Assembly (NCBI GenBank): GCA_037577475.1
Contig: CM075189.1
Span: forward strand, 36,846,254 to 36,910,253
Source: Chaunax sp. Z400
Lineage: Eukaryota; Chordata; Actinopteri; Lophiiformes; Chaunacidae
Length of the DNA: 64,000 bases
Direction of reading: 5' to 3'
Shown here in pieces: positions 1 to 12,865 of this stretch. Below the pieces are notes generated by a model. The model was not told where the DNA came from. It ran no database searches and worked only from the letters and a program-made list of their open reading frames with translations. Position numbers and translations under genes: made by a program. Numbering within the stretch: position 1 is the first letter of the stretch; each line of letters begins with the position of its first letter.

Positions 1-1054
1 GATGTGTTACGAGAGGACAGAATACATGTAATTTAAGCTGGAAAACAACACCTCGCTGTCTTTTTACTGCACCCAAACTTTAAAAGCTTCAAGAGAAAAG
101 CTCCCAACATCACAAGTCTTAATCACATGAAGGTTAGCTACTTTCTCCAACTTCCTCCTTCACTCTGACTCTGTCCAGAGACTGGTAACACAGAGCCGGG
201 TTGGTGGTTAGCAAGGTAACTCCAAGTTACCCGTGGTGTTCAGTGTTCAGATGCCGGTTCATTTCTAACGGGGTACATCACCATGGTAACTTATGCTGCA
301 CACCTAACCTGAGAAATCAACACATACAAAAGCATCGCCTTATCAACTGACTGAAAAATGACATCATCATTCACAGAAGATCCCAGAGCTCCATGTTCAG
401 ACTGTGAGGTGTACTCCTATGTGGAGGCCCCGCCCTGTCGTCTTCTTCTTTTTGTTTACTTCTGTCAAAACCATTTCACTGTGTCTTTGTATCGTGTATT
501 TGCTTTACTTATAAGACATGAAAGTTAGTAGATTCTAGATCATGGCGATCATTGAGGGTGAGAAGTGTCCATCATTCCACAATCAATTCATTTTGAGTAT
601 ACTGTACTTACAGTATACTGGGTTTTGGCTTAGTAGTAAGAACACTTATAGACTCAAACTGGTCACTTTGAGTATGGAAGTATGTGATTTGGGACACAGC
701 TTATGTTTAGTCTCAATATACCCCATTAAATATGACATCATTTAGGATTTTCATTGTCTCTGAGTTGAATACAGCTACAGGTATAAACCTGATGGGTTCT
801 GTTAGCATCAGTTTGTCTCACTCATCATCATCATCATCTTCAGGAGCGTTTTGAGACTTCCAGCTTCAGAAATGGTTCAATCAAAAATTCAAAAGCTTCC
901 ATGTGTCCAGTTGGAGCTCCAGGACCTTTACATCAGGACAGTAGAAGGATCAGAATGAATGGCTGAGTGTTCACTGCTGGTGTGTCTACAACCCCACAAT
1001 GTGCTTTACCTCTAAAGATGAAGACACAGTTTTAAGCAAACAAAAACATTCAGC

Positions 1055-1060
1055 TTTAAT
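1055..1060 (-). promoter_or_regulatory. Candidate poly(A) signal of piwil1 (ATTAAA)
   Basis: ATTAAA on the minus strand lies about 80 nt downstream of the piwil1 stop codon, a plausible short 3' UTR. The counterpart in copy 2 is near 38648. No transcript evidence is available here. Confidence 0.45.
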
Positions 1061-1142
1061 TAGAACAAAAAACATTCAAAACATTGAACAACAAAATGAA
1101 CCTTAACGTAACTTAAACTGAACCAAATACTAAAAGTGCTCA

Positions 1143-1256
<114 letters not shown>

Positions 1257-1299
1257 CTAAAGCATCAGAGAAAATAGAGTCAACTCACAAATCACACCG

Positions 1300-1520
1300 A
1301 CCTTTATTACCTCTGCCAACGAGGTCATTTTCACCCGTGTGTTTGTTTGTTGTTCTGTCAGCAGGATTATCTGAACGTTACGAACCAAATGTCATTAGAG
1401 TTTATGGAGGGGCTGGGCTGGAGCCAGGCACAAATCCATTAAACAATGGTGTCGATCCAGATCTAGATCCTGATCCAGAACCAGGAATCTTCTTTTTCTT
1501 TTTCATAAATATGTTGAAAA
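1300..1520 (+). repeat. Dispersed teleost repeat (GAGGT...GTTTGTTTGTT...GTCAGCAGGAT type)
   Basis: The sequence from CTCTGCCAACGAGGTCATTT through GTCAGCAGGATTATCTGAAC to the CCAGATCTAGATCCTGATCC segment belongs to a dispersed fish repeat that I recognise but cannot classify. Related pieces occur at 18590-18960 and 36712-36842 in this window, and at 38893-39113 in unit 2. It sits in the last piwil1 intron. Confidence 0.55.
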
Positions 1521-1719
1521 GTAATCTTCCAATCATAAAGAGAGAATCCAGCTAAGGGAACCTCTGACCGACTAGAACCTGATCCAGATGTGAATATGAT
1601 GAACTGTCATCAGAACCGATACATCATACATCATCATCGTGTAGTTGAGATCATATGGATTCAGAACAATCATTTCACACTTAGTTTCCATGCGTAGCTA
1701 ATGAAGCATGAAAATGTCA

Positions 1720-2013
<294 letters not shown>

Positions 2014-2454
2014 CTACCAGATTTTACTTGCCATTATAAGGCGTATTAGCCTAAGCAGCTAATGACTTTCCACAGATCTGATGGTTCCAGAAGGTCTGGT
2101 TCGTCCCCATTTACAACTATTTCTACACAGATCTGATTATAAGGGTTCAGATTAAGACTTTCCATGTTCTTTTAATTGAAACAAGAACCTCTGAACACCT
2201 GCCTCCCTCCCTCAGGACAATGCTAACTACAAGAAGCTAAAAACTTACCACTCTGGACGGGTGACCTCTGAGTCAATGACGGTGCCGGGGGGGGGGGGGG
2301 GGGTTGGTCACCTTGCCGTGCAAGCGGGCGAAGAACCTGGTGGCGATGCGCTTCTTCACCACCACCACACTCAGCTTGGGCCTAAATGAGCAGATAGAGA
2401 ACCTCCATCAGGTGGGTGAGCTTCCAAACTATGACCATTAACATCAGCTGGTGG

Positions 2455-2642
2455 GTTACCAACATGTCATCCTCAGATCAGAGGTTCATAGAGCTGAGTC
2501 TGTTACCAACATGTCATCCTCAGATCAGAGGTTCATAGAGCTGAGTCTGTTACCAACATGTCATCCTCAGATCAGAGGTTCATAGAGCTGAGTCTGTTAC
2601 CAACATGTCATCCTCAGATCAGAGGTTCATAGAGCTGAGTCT
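2455..2642 (+). repeat. 47-bp VNTR, 4 units (2 units in copy 2)
   Basis: Four perfect head-to-tail units start with GTTACCAACATGTCATCCTC and end with GAGCTGAGTCT, in the piwil1 intron between the 3095-3248 and 2249-2381 exons. Unit 2 has exactly two units at 40045-40138. The loss of 94 bp accounts for most of the early offset change between the copies. Confidence 0.95.
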
Positions 2643-3789
2643 GTTACTCGGCTGAAAAGAGTGTCTTGTACTTCTTGCGTTTATAAACTGTGTCTATCTT
2701 CACTCCTGATGAAAGGAAATCTCAGCCATGTCCACATCCTAAAGACCACTGCAGATAAAACTCAATCAGCTTTCTTCTGCCACGGTTAGTAAAATCACCA
2801 TCTTCACTCAGCCGAGGGCTTTTGACTAAAGAGCACAGTCAAGAAGCTGAATGTGTGTTTCAGTGTTGGCTCATCAACATGGTGTAGTGTGTCTGTTTAC
2901 AGAAATCACACAGCTTTCAGTGTCAGTTCATTTTAAAAGGAAATGAAAGCATTCTTTCATTTGTGAACATCCATGTACATTATTTTAGTTTTTACTGTCT
3001 GCCCTGACACTATAAGATTATTTACATTGAACAGGTAGATAATGGTGTCCTAGTGTCGAATACATGTGATGTCACCTTTCAAACAGTCACTCACATGTAG
3101 TCCTGTCCCATTTTCTTGATGCAGTCCTTGATCTGTGCCACCTCATAGTTGACCACGCTGGACAGCTGGCCGTCTCCAACTCCGTCTCGGTACACAATGA
3201 TGCGCGAAGGCAGGCACTTGTTGAACTTCAGGTAGTCTCCCAGGGCCCCTGGAAAACAAACACAAAGATGGAAAACTTTACTTACCAATGCTGAGATTCA
3301 TGTGTATTTTAAAAGATCCCCTCCACACATGTAGAACAATTCTCTGATGTGTGTTTGATGTGGTTTTTGCATCAAGTATAACTACATTAAAGAACTTAAT
3401 ATGCCGTACTCCTTTTCCCTTTTTAAAAATTCCAGAACAAATGAATATGATTTTCATCACAGCAGTTTATCTGTTTGACACAAGCTGCCTCCTACGTCAC
3501 TGTGGGGTCCCTTCTCAGTCAATGAACAAAGGAGGCTTTAAGTTTCCACATCACGTTTGTTTACCGAGTACTGGACCAGGATTGGCTCCTAACTATTGCA
3601 GAGCGCAGAGAAAATGGACACTTGGACCAATGGGCGTGAATACAGGTTCTCCTACAGCGACTCTGCACGTCGTCCTGACCCTTCAGGAACAAGAAGAAAA
3701 CATTTGACTGGTGGGGACTTTGTAGAGACAGAGAGGGGTTTGTGGCACAACTTCACCTCCTTCACACGGAGAAGGGAAAAAGGTCCAAA

Positions 3790-3905
3790 GGGCAAAAACT
3801 CCAGCAACACTTGAAGTATTAGGAACAACTTTATTATGATAGACCGACGCGTTTGGGCTTGTGGCCTTCATCGGGGTCATCATAAAACACATTGCAAACA
3901 GCATT
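3790..3905 (+). repeat. Probable dispersed repeat end (GACGCGTTTGGGCTTGTGGC)
   Basis: The sequence ATAGACCGACGCGTTTGGGC followed by CTTCATCGGGGTCATCATAA resembles a motif common at the ends of vertebrate retroelements. I cannot assign the family; a Penelope-like element is one guess. It lies in the piwil1 intron between exons 3954-4024 and 3095-3248. Confidence 0.3.
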
Positions 3906-6028
3906 TAAAAAGGGAATGTATGAAGCAGAAAAAAATGTAACCAGAAAACTTACCAGTTAAGGCCTGACTCAGTCCATCCATGATTTCTTGACCTTTGTGC
4001 TGCAGCACACACTTTGAGTACCACCTGGACACAGAAATGAGAACACAGCTTAGCTGAGATAGGGAGGCCACCATAACAAATACCTGTGCACATGGTGAGC
4101 ACAAGCTAATTCACAACGGACCAAATTATAGCACGTCAACACCGAGGCCTTCATGAGACAGATTCATGTCATGGTTCACAAGTGGACAGCAGTAAGTCCA
4201 GGTGTGCAGCAACCATGACACATAAAGGACACATGTGACATTCTTTGCATATGGAGCAGGGAGGTGAGATCCGCTGGCTACTTGTGATGGTTCACCAGGA
4301 CAGATACAAACACCAGGTGTGAACAGGCTGTCTGCTGGAGAAACTAACCTGCTCATGGTCGGGTTGAGGCTGGCCACCAGCGCTCCGATGGACCTTTTTC
4401 CAGCTGTAATGTCATGGTAGCAGTCGATGCCCACAATCATCAGATGTTTGAGCTGCACAAACAGGTGGGACACGTTAAAATACAACACGTTCTAGTTCTG
4501 TGACAAACACCAAATCAGTTTTCATTTTTGTAAACCTTTGGGTCTTTACCCCGACCTTCTGAACGGACTCAAAACTTTCATGGACACCGTCTGCCTCTCC
4601 TGTTCTTCAGCTTTCTACACTGGCTGCACTGGTGCACCAGCACATCATTTATGTGCACCAAATGTCATTAGCGTTTGTCAGTTCCCATACCCACAGTGTT
4701 TGACAAACCCAAATCATTCTTCTTTGGGTTTTCTGAAAAAACTAATGATTAAATTCTTTCTTGGATACTGGCCGTGTGTGTAGTACTACAGTATTTATGG
4801 ATTTATTTTGATTTCTCTTTAAATGTTCTGTGCTCCCCAGAAAGGGAGGGAGGGAGAGGCATGCTGACTATGGACCATTCATTCTCCATGTGCTTCAAGA
4901 CACCTCAATCCACCTAAGAACTCGTTTTCCCATAACACACCTCAACTTTTAAAGAATATAATCAACTAATCAATTGGTGTGTGCATGACTTACGGGGATT
5001 TCCACACTCCAGAGCTCTCCTCCCATCTTACAAGCCATCTGCAGTACAATCTTGGTAGCCACAGTCATGAGAGCCCCGGCTCGATTCAGAGTACGGGACA
5101 GCACACACTGGCTGGGAATGGGGCAGTCCACACAGAGGTACTTCTTGACGCTGTCGTACTTGTCCTTCCTGTTGCTGGAGAGGACCACCACCACCTGACA
5201 AACACAAATGACTGGTCTCATACGTGGCGACAATGCACCGATGAAACAGTAACAAAACTCAAACTTGTGGAGATGAACTGCGTTTCTGTGTTTGTGTTCC
5301 ATGTATTCAGACACTAACCATCTGTGTTTGGGGTCCAACATTGTGCTGCAGGGCTCTGAGGAGAGACCCCTGATGATCCTCATACTCGACCTGAATCAAA
5401 AGGACAGACTGGTTTATTTTTTAGCTAGCTGTACAAAATAAAGTGGCAACTGAATTAATTAAATGTTTTCTGAACGATGGTCCACAAATCACACAAATGT
5501 GTTGATGCAGACGAGGGGTCAACATTCAGGGAACCATTGTGACTAATTTCACTTCTCTTATCACAGGCGGTGCAGAAACCCGGTTTTTGACTGAAGGATG
5601 TTAAATGTTAGAACTCACATGACAGCTGTCTGCATGCGGACACCGAGAGGCTCGCTCACTCTATGGAGGGTCTGCAGGAGGGTCTGGGCTTCACCGCTGT
5701 TGCGACGGGTGTAAAACAGGATCCAGTTTTCCAGCGGCGGAGCACTAATCAGAGGCACCCCCCGCATCTCTCTGGCCCAGTCAGCTGTTACGGGGTCGTA
5801 GTCATACTGGGTGACACAAATAACTACATTAAACTCTTAATTAAGATCACATGAATGAATCTATTTAATTCATTCCATAATAACAAATTTAAGCAACCAG
5901 AAGAATCCCATACCGATCTTGGACCCTGGAAAAGCCTCTCCTGTGGGAGGACTCTGCCGGTCACATTGAGGAGTTCCTTATCAAAGCTGAGTCCCCACTT
6001 ATCCAACTCGGCCTGAGCATCAGCGTGC

Positions 6029-9000
6029 CTGTGAAACAAATTTCAGGATTTAAATTGAAGCTTGGGATTAAACCGCCTGAAGAAGTTGACAGAACAGTTA
6101 GCATTTTCACTTCTGTGCATATAAACACACTAAATGCAAAAGCTGAGGACAACTTCTAGGTAAAACGGTGAAGAGCCTCGTGATCGATGACAGGAAGGAG
6201 GAGGCAGTCATGAAAATGTTTGTTAATGATTAAAAAGCCATTTATTTTACTCTAAATTAAATACAGGCAAGGTTTTTAATAAACAGACTCCTTAAATCTT
6301 TGAACAGCAGCGCCCTATTGGAACAATTTAAGAGGTTGTTTTACTCATGATTGTTTCCTATTAAATGAAGAGTTGAGAGAAAGACAGTTCAGGCATCTTC
6401 TGCTCATCGTCATGACAAACCAAAGTGAGTGGGTGAAGTTTCTTCATCCAGATTCTTATCTTCATGTCCTAATTTTACTTTCCTCTGCATCTTAACTGAT
6501 ATTTCAGTTCCAGACACAGAAGGAAATAGATACAGATGTCACTGCATTCATTTGCTGCTGCAGTAGAGCAATGGTTGCCCCTGCTGCAAAGGGGGGCTGT
6601 TTGCTGCACTTGATAGCGGTACACGCTAGGTGGCAGCAGAGATCTTAAATCCCGAGTGAACGGTGTAAATGTAATTGCCCAATGCCCAGCAGACAGTCAT
6701 TCCTTACAGTGATACACCCACAAGCTGTTTGCCAGTTAAACTCACACATGTGTGAAGCTGTGTATTGTTGTTTACACAACCCCAAACAAGATACAAGTGA
6801 GATTTGTATTTTCTTGTTTACTGCCTTCAGTTTTCACGGATTTGGAGAGAAGAAGCTTTCCAATAAACCAGTAGCAAGAAAGCCGCTCGTGTCTTTGATT
6901 GATTGAATTTATTGGGTAAAAATTCATACAAACACACAAATATAGATGAATACTGAGGATAACACATAAGGTATAACATGGGATCATTATTTCCAATGAT
7001 CCCAGCGATCCCAACGAACCAAATGTGGGACAATGTGGGACACATTACCAATACTGAGAAATAGCCTGAAATTTAAAATAATGTCCATCTAACTTACAAA
7101 ATAAACAATACATTACGCAGGTTACAGGTTAGGACCGTAGCATGTTTAAAACTTTAACATACTTTTGTTATCGTGTTAAGTTTCACTGTACTTATTGTAT
7201 TGTGTGATAGTCTGCTTGTACTCCTATTTCTATCCCTATTTCTCTCTATTTCTATAACTTTTGAAAGTAGTTGTTTTTCATGTTTTATCAACAGTGAATC
7301 TGACTAAACTCAGCACAATAAAACACAGCAGACAGGTTGTTGACGTGGGGATCTATTCTTTGAAGTATTCTACTGGTGTTTTAAAAAGGTGTAGATCATG
7401 TGGGCATATAATAGTGAGGGCGAGCCCATAGTATATCCTAAAAAAGAAAAGTAACACATTTAGATCAAGGAACATTCATGCATTCAAAGTCTGATCCTAC
7501 CTATATTTTCTCCTACAACAGGTATTAACCCATGACTGATATAATATTAAAGTTATTCACACTTGACATGTGGACCCATACACTGAAGATAATAGACCCA
7601 TATACTAAAAAAAAGCAGTAGGCATTATTCACATCAAGTCTTCCAACCCTCCTATCCCAAATTAAACGACTGCATTTCATAAAAATGTAGGCATAGAATA
7701 AAATATGACGAAACAAAACCTGAAGCCACAGAAAAATGTTGTGTGTGTTTTTGTCACTTTGGAGTTGGTCCACTGGTGTTTTTAACTCTAAGGCATCATA
7801 GACGGTGACAGGTTTACCTGCGCTTGACCCATGTGTGTGTAATTGGATTGACAGCCCCACACACAAACCCCGCCCCATGTTGAAAGACCTCCTAGCTTTC
7901 CTCACAGCCATTGGATAAAAGCCCGATTTTGTCCTGATGTGTTGACTTTTCAAAGCTGGAGCTATTCAAAATGCGGGATGCGGGACAAGGGATCAAAATG
8001 CTGTGCAGTCCCGCACAAAGCAGGACATCTAGTCACCCTAACTGTATGTGTGAATTGCTTCTCATTTGTAGTGACACTAGCAGCAATCAGTAAATCATAC
8101 CTTCCCCACACATTCCACTATTGTCACACTAATCCTGGGTGTGGTAAAGAGATCCAAACTGCATACTGTAAGATCCAACTAAATGATAACAAAATAAGGT
8201 CTCATTGATTCCAGTCGGTAGCCTGAATCAAAGCAAACTTTATTTTTACACCATTGGTACTACAGGCTGTCAATTATTATCAAAACCAAAAAAGAAAAAC
8301 AGAATGTAAGATCCAGTTAGTTTGCTGCCATTTCAAATATGTATTATCGACTTCATAACAAAAATACACATCTAGCCTGTGTATCTGCTGTCTCTGGACA
8401 AATAGCTTGTTATAACGTTGTTTAAAGGCTGATTTGTGCATTACAGGGCCGCATCTTGACACATTTCCTCCTTTTGGTGACATATGACACCCGAAATTTA
8501 TCCCAGAGCAAACCATCGTCTAGATCACGTCAAAAATACATGAGTTCTGGACATCTGTAACGTCTTCTGGACGTCCCCATTTGAGTAAGAATGACTTTCT
8601 GAATGACATTTTTATACGTCTATTTTTGGATACTTTATCAGCGTGGCCTGGGACAGATCCATGTTGTGTATGTGCTACAGCTTCATCATCCTCGTAACAG
8701 ATTGGAAGAACAGTACCACTAAATAAAAGAAACCATCTTCCATCTGCACTCTAATTGTAAAAGGTGGTCTTTTAATAAAAAACAAAACAAACCCCCCCGC
8801 TATCGAACCAGAACCCCAGCCCACAGAGAAGAATACTCTAAAGCATGTGTGAAGCACACGGTCTCTGTCAGAACAGGAAGACGAAGGAAGGGAAGAGAGA
8901 AGAGTGTGCAAGATTAATCATAACCCCCTGTCATTATTGACGTGATCTGGACGATATCATAAAGTGTCAATTATTATCAAAACGAAAAAAGAAAAACGGA

Positions 9001-9811
9001 ATGTAAGATCCAACTAAATGATGATAATTATGCAATTATTATCTAAATGAAACTCACACTGTCACATTGTAATAGTAATGGCCTCGCTTATCGCTCACCC
9101 TCTCTACGACTACTCTCCCCTCTCCCCCCCAGTCACACTAATCCTGGGTGTGGAAAAGAGATCGAAATGTAATGTCAGTTGTGACAAAACACAACACATC
9201 AAAAATACATGATTTCCTGACATTGGTCACGTCTTCTGGACGTCCCCATTTGAGTAAGAATGGCAGTTTTTTATACGTCTATTTTTGGACGTTATATCAA
9301 CTTTATCAGTGTGACCTGGAACAGCATATCCAAGTTGTGTATGAGCTACAGCTTCATCGTCCTCTGGGAGAACAGTACCACTAAATAAAAGAAACCATCT
9401 TCCATCTGCACTGTAATTGTTAAAGGTCGTCTTTTAATATATATTTTTTAAAAACAACAGTATTGAACCAGCGATTACCCACGCCGCACGCCAGAGCAGA
9501 ACCCCAGCCAACAGAGAAGAATAGCCCAGAAGACGAAGGAAGGGGAGAGAGAAGAGTGTGCAGGATTAATCATAATCCACTTTTATTATTTACGTGAACT
9601 ACTCTACCATCCAAGGACAAACTAGTCATCAGGATTTTCTAGGCCTTGAACACACTTCTATGCTTCCAAGTGTTGACTGGATGACTGGTCGTACACTGCT
9701 GCGTCTGCTCGGGCCCAATCTGAGCTCATTTAAAGGGCTACTGCTGCATTTCTGGCCACACGTGAACAGATAAAACAGGATGCATTGATTAAGTAGGCGA
9801 TCATCCCCTAC
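6029..9811 (-). other. Large piwil1 intron (3.8 kb) without recognisable exons
   Basis: No piwil1 exon was found between the in-phase exons 9812-9929 and 5914-6028. The interval is AT-rich and dominated by an internally duplicated repeat at 8.1-9.6 kb. The remainder shows nothing I can assign. Confidence 0.7.
8110..9595. repeat. Imperfect internal duplication inside the piwil1 intron
   Basis: Blocks recur in the same orientation. CACACTAATCCTGGGTGTGG is at ~8128 and ~9134. GTCAATTATTATCAAAAC is at ~8268 and ~8965. A ~260-bp block around GTCTTCTGGACGTCCCCATT is at 8525-8790 and 9194-9455. GAAGACGAAGGAAGGG is at ~8878 and ~9530. The two halves are several per cent to tens of per cent diverged, so this duplication is far older than the 37.5-kb one. 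The counterpart in unit 2 is 45606-47091. Confidence 0.75.
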
Positions 9812-12006
9812 CTCTGTATATTTGTGACAAATCTTTTGAGGCGTCCCTCCCTCTGCTCTGGGTTCAGTCTGGTGTGGAAGCCCAAGTCCTTCATGATGTT
9901 GAAGTCACATCGCATCTTATCAGTCAAGCCTGTCAAACAACCAGATTCCATTTGAAGTTGATACCAGACTAAGAGGTTCTGTCACCTAGAACCACAGAAC
10001 CGTCTTAAGGCCCGTCTACAGATTGTACGCATCAAAACTCTGACATGACCCATGTGTGAGAAATAACCTCTTATACTTTTGATACAGATGTTACAAAGGA
10101 AGCAATAAATGTCTGTAATGTCAGCAGGTAAAGTGCAGAATAAGATGTAACCTGTTAAGTAGCACAGCTCTGGGATGAGCATGGCAGGGCCAGGAGGAGG
10201 AGCTCCAGCAGGACTGAACCTCTTCACATGGCTGACCAGCAGCACCTGGTTCCCATCAGTGATGTCCAGGCCATATTGCTTGGAAGAGACAGCATCAACA
10301 TGTTCATGAATAAGGGTAATATCACACAGCCAAACACTGCGCTCTCTCTTACAAGTATTCACCTTAAACTGAAGGAGTTTGAGTCCATTTACTGCTGCAT
10401 TTCTAGTTTCATTTCTTCCTTTATCATGATTTAGATTTTTTCTAGGTTGCATTTATGCCTTTTATACTTTATGTAAAACGCTTTGAATGGCCTTGTTGAA
10501 ATGTGCTCTACAAATACAAAAGAGAGCTTTACAAAAACAAAGAGCTTTTTCCCGTACATACATTTATTTGTGCTGTCCCGCCACACTGGAAACATTGTCC
10601 GTAACATATTTGTGTTTATTCTCCATTTTGAAGCTGTGCGCCTCCTCTTGCTGGCTCGCCCTCTCACACACAAACACATTGTGTTCCTCTAACAGACTTT
10701 GCCCAGTCAAGCTGCAAAGACATACTGCCACCTAAATGAACATGCTTCTTCTTTTTTTTGGTCAGAGAAAACGACGCCATCTGAAATGGATTAGCTAGCA
10801 GACAATCTCCCCTCACTCGACCCCTACTGTCGACAGACAATCACACGTGAAGTGCAGAAACAGAGATCCTGTGGTATGTCCCACCTGTAAATGCACCAAC
10901 TGCTGTTGAATGTCTGCCTAAATGCTGTCGTTTTAAGTAAGTACACTTCATTCATGCAATGTCATTCAGTTCCACATTGGTGTTGATCAAAGTTTTGGGA
11001 TGACTTAATAAAATATTCAGCTGATGATGAAATTAACAGAGCAGTGTTTGTAACAATTACTGGAATAAGAAATGACCTATATACTGGAAATAGGTCATTT
11101 CATATATTTTCAGTAGATGAAATCAAGGGTTTTGGATCGCCAACACATTCACCCCTCAGTACGTGTGAATGCATGACACCACTTACATACTTGAAATAGT
11201 TCTTGAAGGAGATGTCAGAGTCTCCCTTCTTGAATGTGTTGTTGGGAGTGTGATCCCAGGCAATATCATCGATCCTGTAGGTTTTGTTGTTGTACCTGAA
11301 TAATTGAGGCAGCAAGAGAAGAGTGAATGTCTACCACAGGTATGAAATGAGGTGATGTTACATGAAGGCACATTGAAAGGGATGACAAATGTAGAGCTGA
11401 TGAACACATGAAGATGTAGACCTGTAGGCCACGATGATTATATAAGTTACCGACTTATCGATATATAGACGTGAACCAACAGAAGAAAACTTCTCTTATC
11501 TTTAGCATTTAACTAGCTATTACTTTCCAACAGGCTTGAAACTCATTTGCGCTGCTGCACTACTTTTAAATGTTGTGTTTTACTTGAATTAATATATTCT
11601 GTGTATCATATTCTTATTTCAAATTTAATCTCTCTTCATCCTCACTTTATTTTTATTCTGATTCTCATTCCTCTTTTTCTGCATCTCTATCATGATCTAC
11701 ACAATTCTTTGTGGGACATCTGATCTGACATATCAGGTGTTACTGCGACAGGCCTACAAAGACTTCTACATACTAATCCAACAGAGTGAGAGACGTGTGG
11801 TTCCTACTTAGTGAGAACTATAAGTCCAACGAGCTCCTTGGTGCAGGTCTCAACGAAGCGTTGACCTCCACACTGCTGCCTCAGGTTGATCATGAAGTCG
11901 AGGACCGTCTGGCTACGTAGCACCTTGTGGCTCACGTCAGGTACACATCATGATGGACGTCTCATAATGCAAGATGGTGGTGCTGTAGCCCGGCCATATA
12001 GTCAGT
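9812..12006 (-). pseudogene. piwil1: piwil1 PAZ-region exon block
   Basis: The exons are 11808-12006, 11187-11295, 10152-10278 and 9812-9929. Their translations follow the PIWIL1 PAZ and linker order: LTIWPGYSTTILHYE, then [44 protein letters not shown] and [11 protein letters not shown]. The first exon contains one surplus base at about 11940: the codons run TGT ACC TGA where the family has Cys-Thr-Asp, so the reading frame stops at once and resumes one base later. The same base is present in copy 2 (~49433). The other splice junctions in this block are in phase. Confidence 0.9.
11069..11101. repeat. Perfect 12-bp inverted repeat (hairpin), 9-nt loop
   Basis: GAAATGACCTAT at 11069-11080 is followed by a 9-base spacer and its exact reverse complement at 11090-11101. 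It lies in the piwil1 intron just downstream (minus sense) of exon 11187-11295. The copy in unit 2 is at 48565-48597. Confidence 0.8.
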
Positions 12007-12605
12007 CTACAACAGAGGGGACAGGCTCGTTTGAAAGAAACAGTTTCTTTCCCATCATGAACACAAGTTCAGAGCTCTGCTACAGCTTCTCACAGGGTTA
12101 AAACCTGTCTGTAAGGACAATAGATTTAGCCTTAAAACACCAAGACAACTCCTAAATCAGAAACCCCTTCAACATTGTTCTTCACATTATCTAGTACTTA
12201 GAGGATAGCAAACCATCAGGTAGTACAGACCTCATATCTCATACAGTACAAAAGTGGGTTCATTAAGCTGGGCTCACACTACAGGAGATTTAAAATCACA
12301 ACCAATGGGTATAAAGAGACACAGAAGGATCTCCACAGATTATCTTTTCTCAAATGTTAAACATGCACACAATACAAGATTCCAAAATAACGGAGCATCA
12401 CAAGCTACGGGATTTCATCAAGATTCTCGTGTCTGAGGGAACAATGAATGCACCACGTCACGTGATCTATGGAGAAGCAGCTGTGCAATGCCAACAAAAT
12501 GACTGAGGAAGACAACAGTCGGCCTACTTTGCATTGAGAAAACAGGAAAAGAAGAAACAGCAGCCGTCTGTCCTTCAGCGAGAACTGGAGGTTTAACGTT
12601 GGTCA

Positions 12606-12865
12606 ACTGGGCGGCTGTGGCTCAGCGGTAGAGCGGTCGTCCACCTATCAGCAGGGCGGTGGTTCGATCCCCAGCCCCTGCTGTCTTCATGTCGAAGTGT
12701 CCTTGGGCAAGATGCAAGATACTGAACCCCAAATTGCTCCCAGTATCTGTTCCATTGGTGTATGAATGTTGGTGTGAATGGGTGACTGCTGGCTTGTGTT
12801 GTAAAGCTTTGAGTGGTCAGTCAGACTAGAAAGGTTCTATTTAAGTACAGTCCATTTACCATTTA
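12606..12865 (+). mobile_element. tRNA-headed SINE within the piwil1 exon-loss interval
   Basis: The head resembles a tRNA: GGCTGTGGCTCAGCGGTAGA looks like a pol III A box and GGTTCGATCCC matches the B box. The body (TGTCCTTGGGCAAGATGCAA ... TTGTAAAGCTTTGAGTGGTC ... TTTAAGTACAGTCCATTTACC) matches a tail very common in teleost elements. It lies exactly in the 1.3-kb interval (12007-13306) where one piwil1 exon is missing. The copy in unit 2 is 50101-50360. Confidence 0.8.

Noticed and set aside
3351..3707. 118-codon plus-strand frame antisense to piwil1
   Set aside because: It lies within a piwil1 intron, has no recognisable domain, and ends beside a dispersed repeat; it is a chance frame.
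7525..7953. 142-codon minus-strand frame in the large piwil1 intron
   Set aside because: It has no similarity to piwil1, lies between exons that join in phase, and shows no recognisable domain or coding-like composition.
12606..12680. Possible functional tRNA gene (A and B box-like sequence)
   Set aside because: The sequence does not fold into a full cloverleaf by eye and continues into a SINE body; it is a SINE head.
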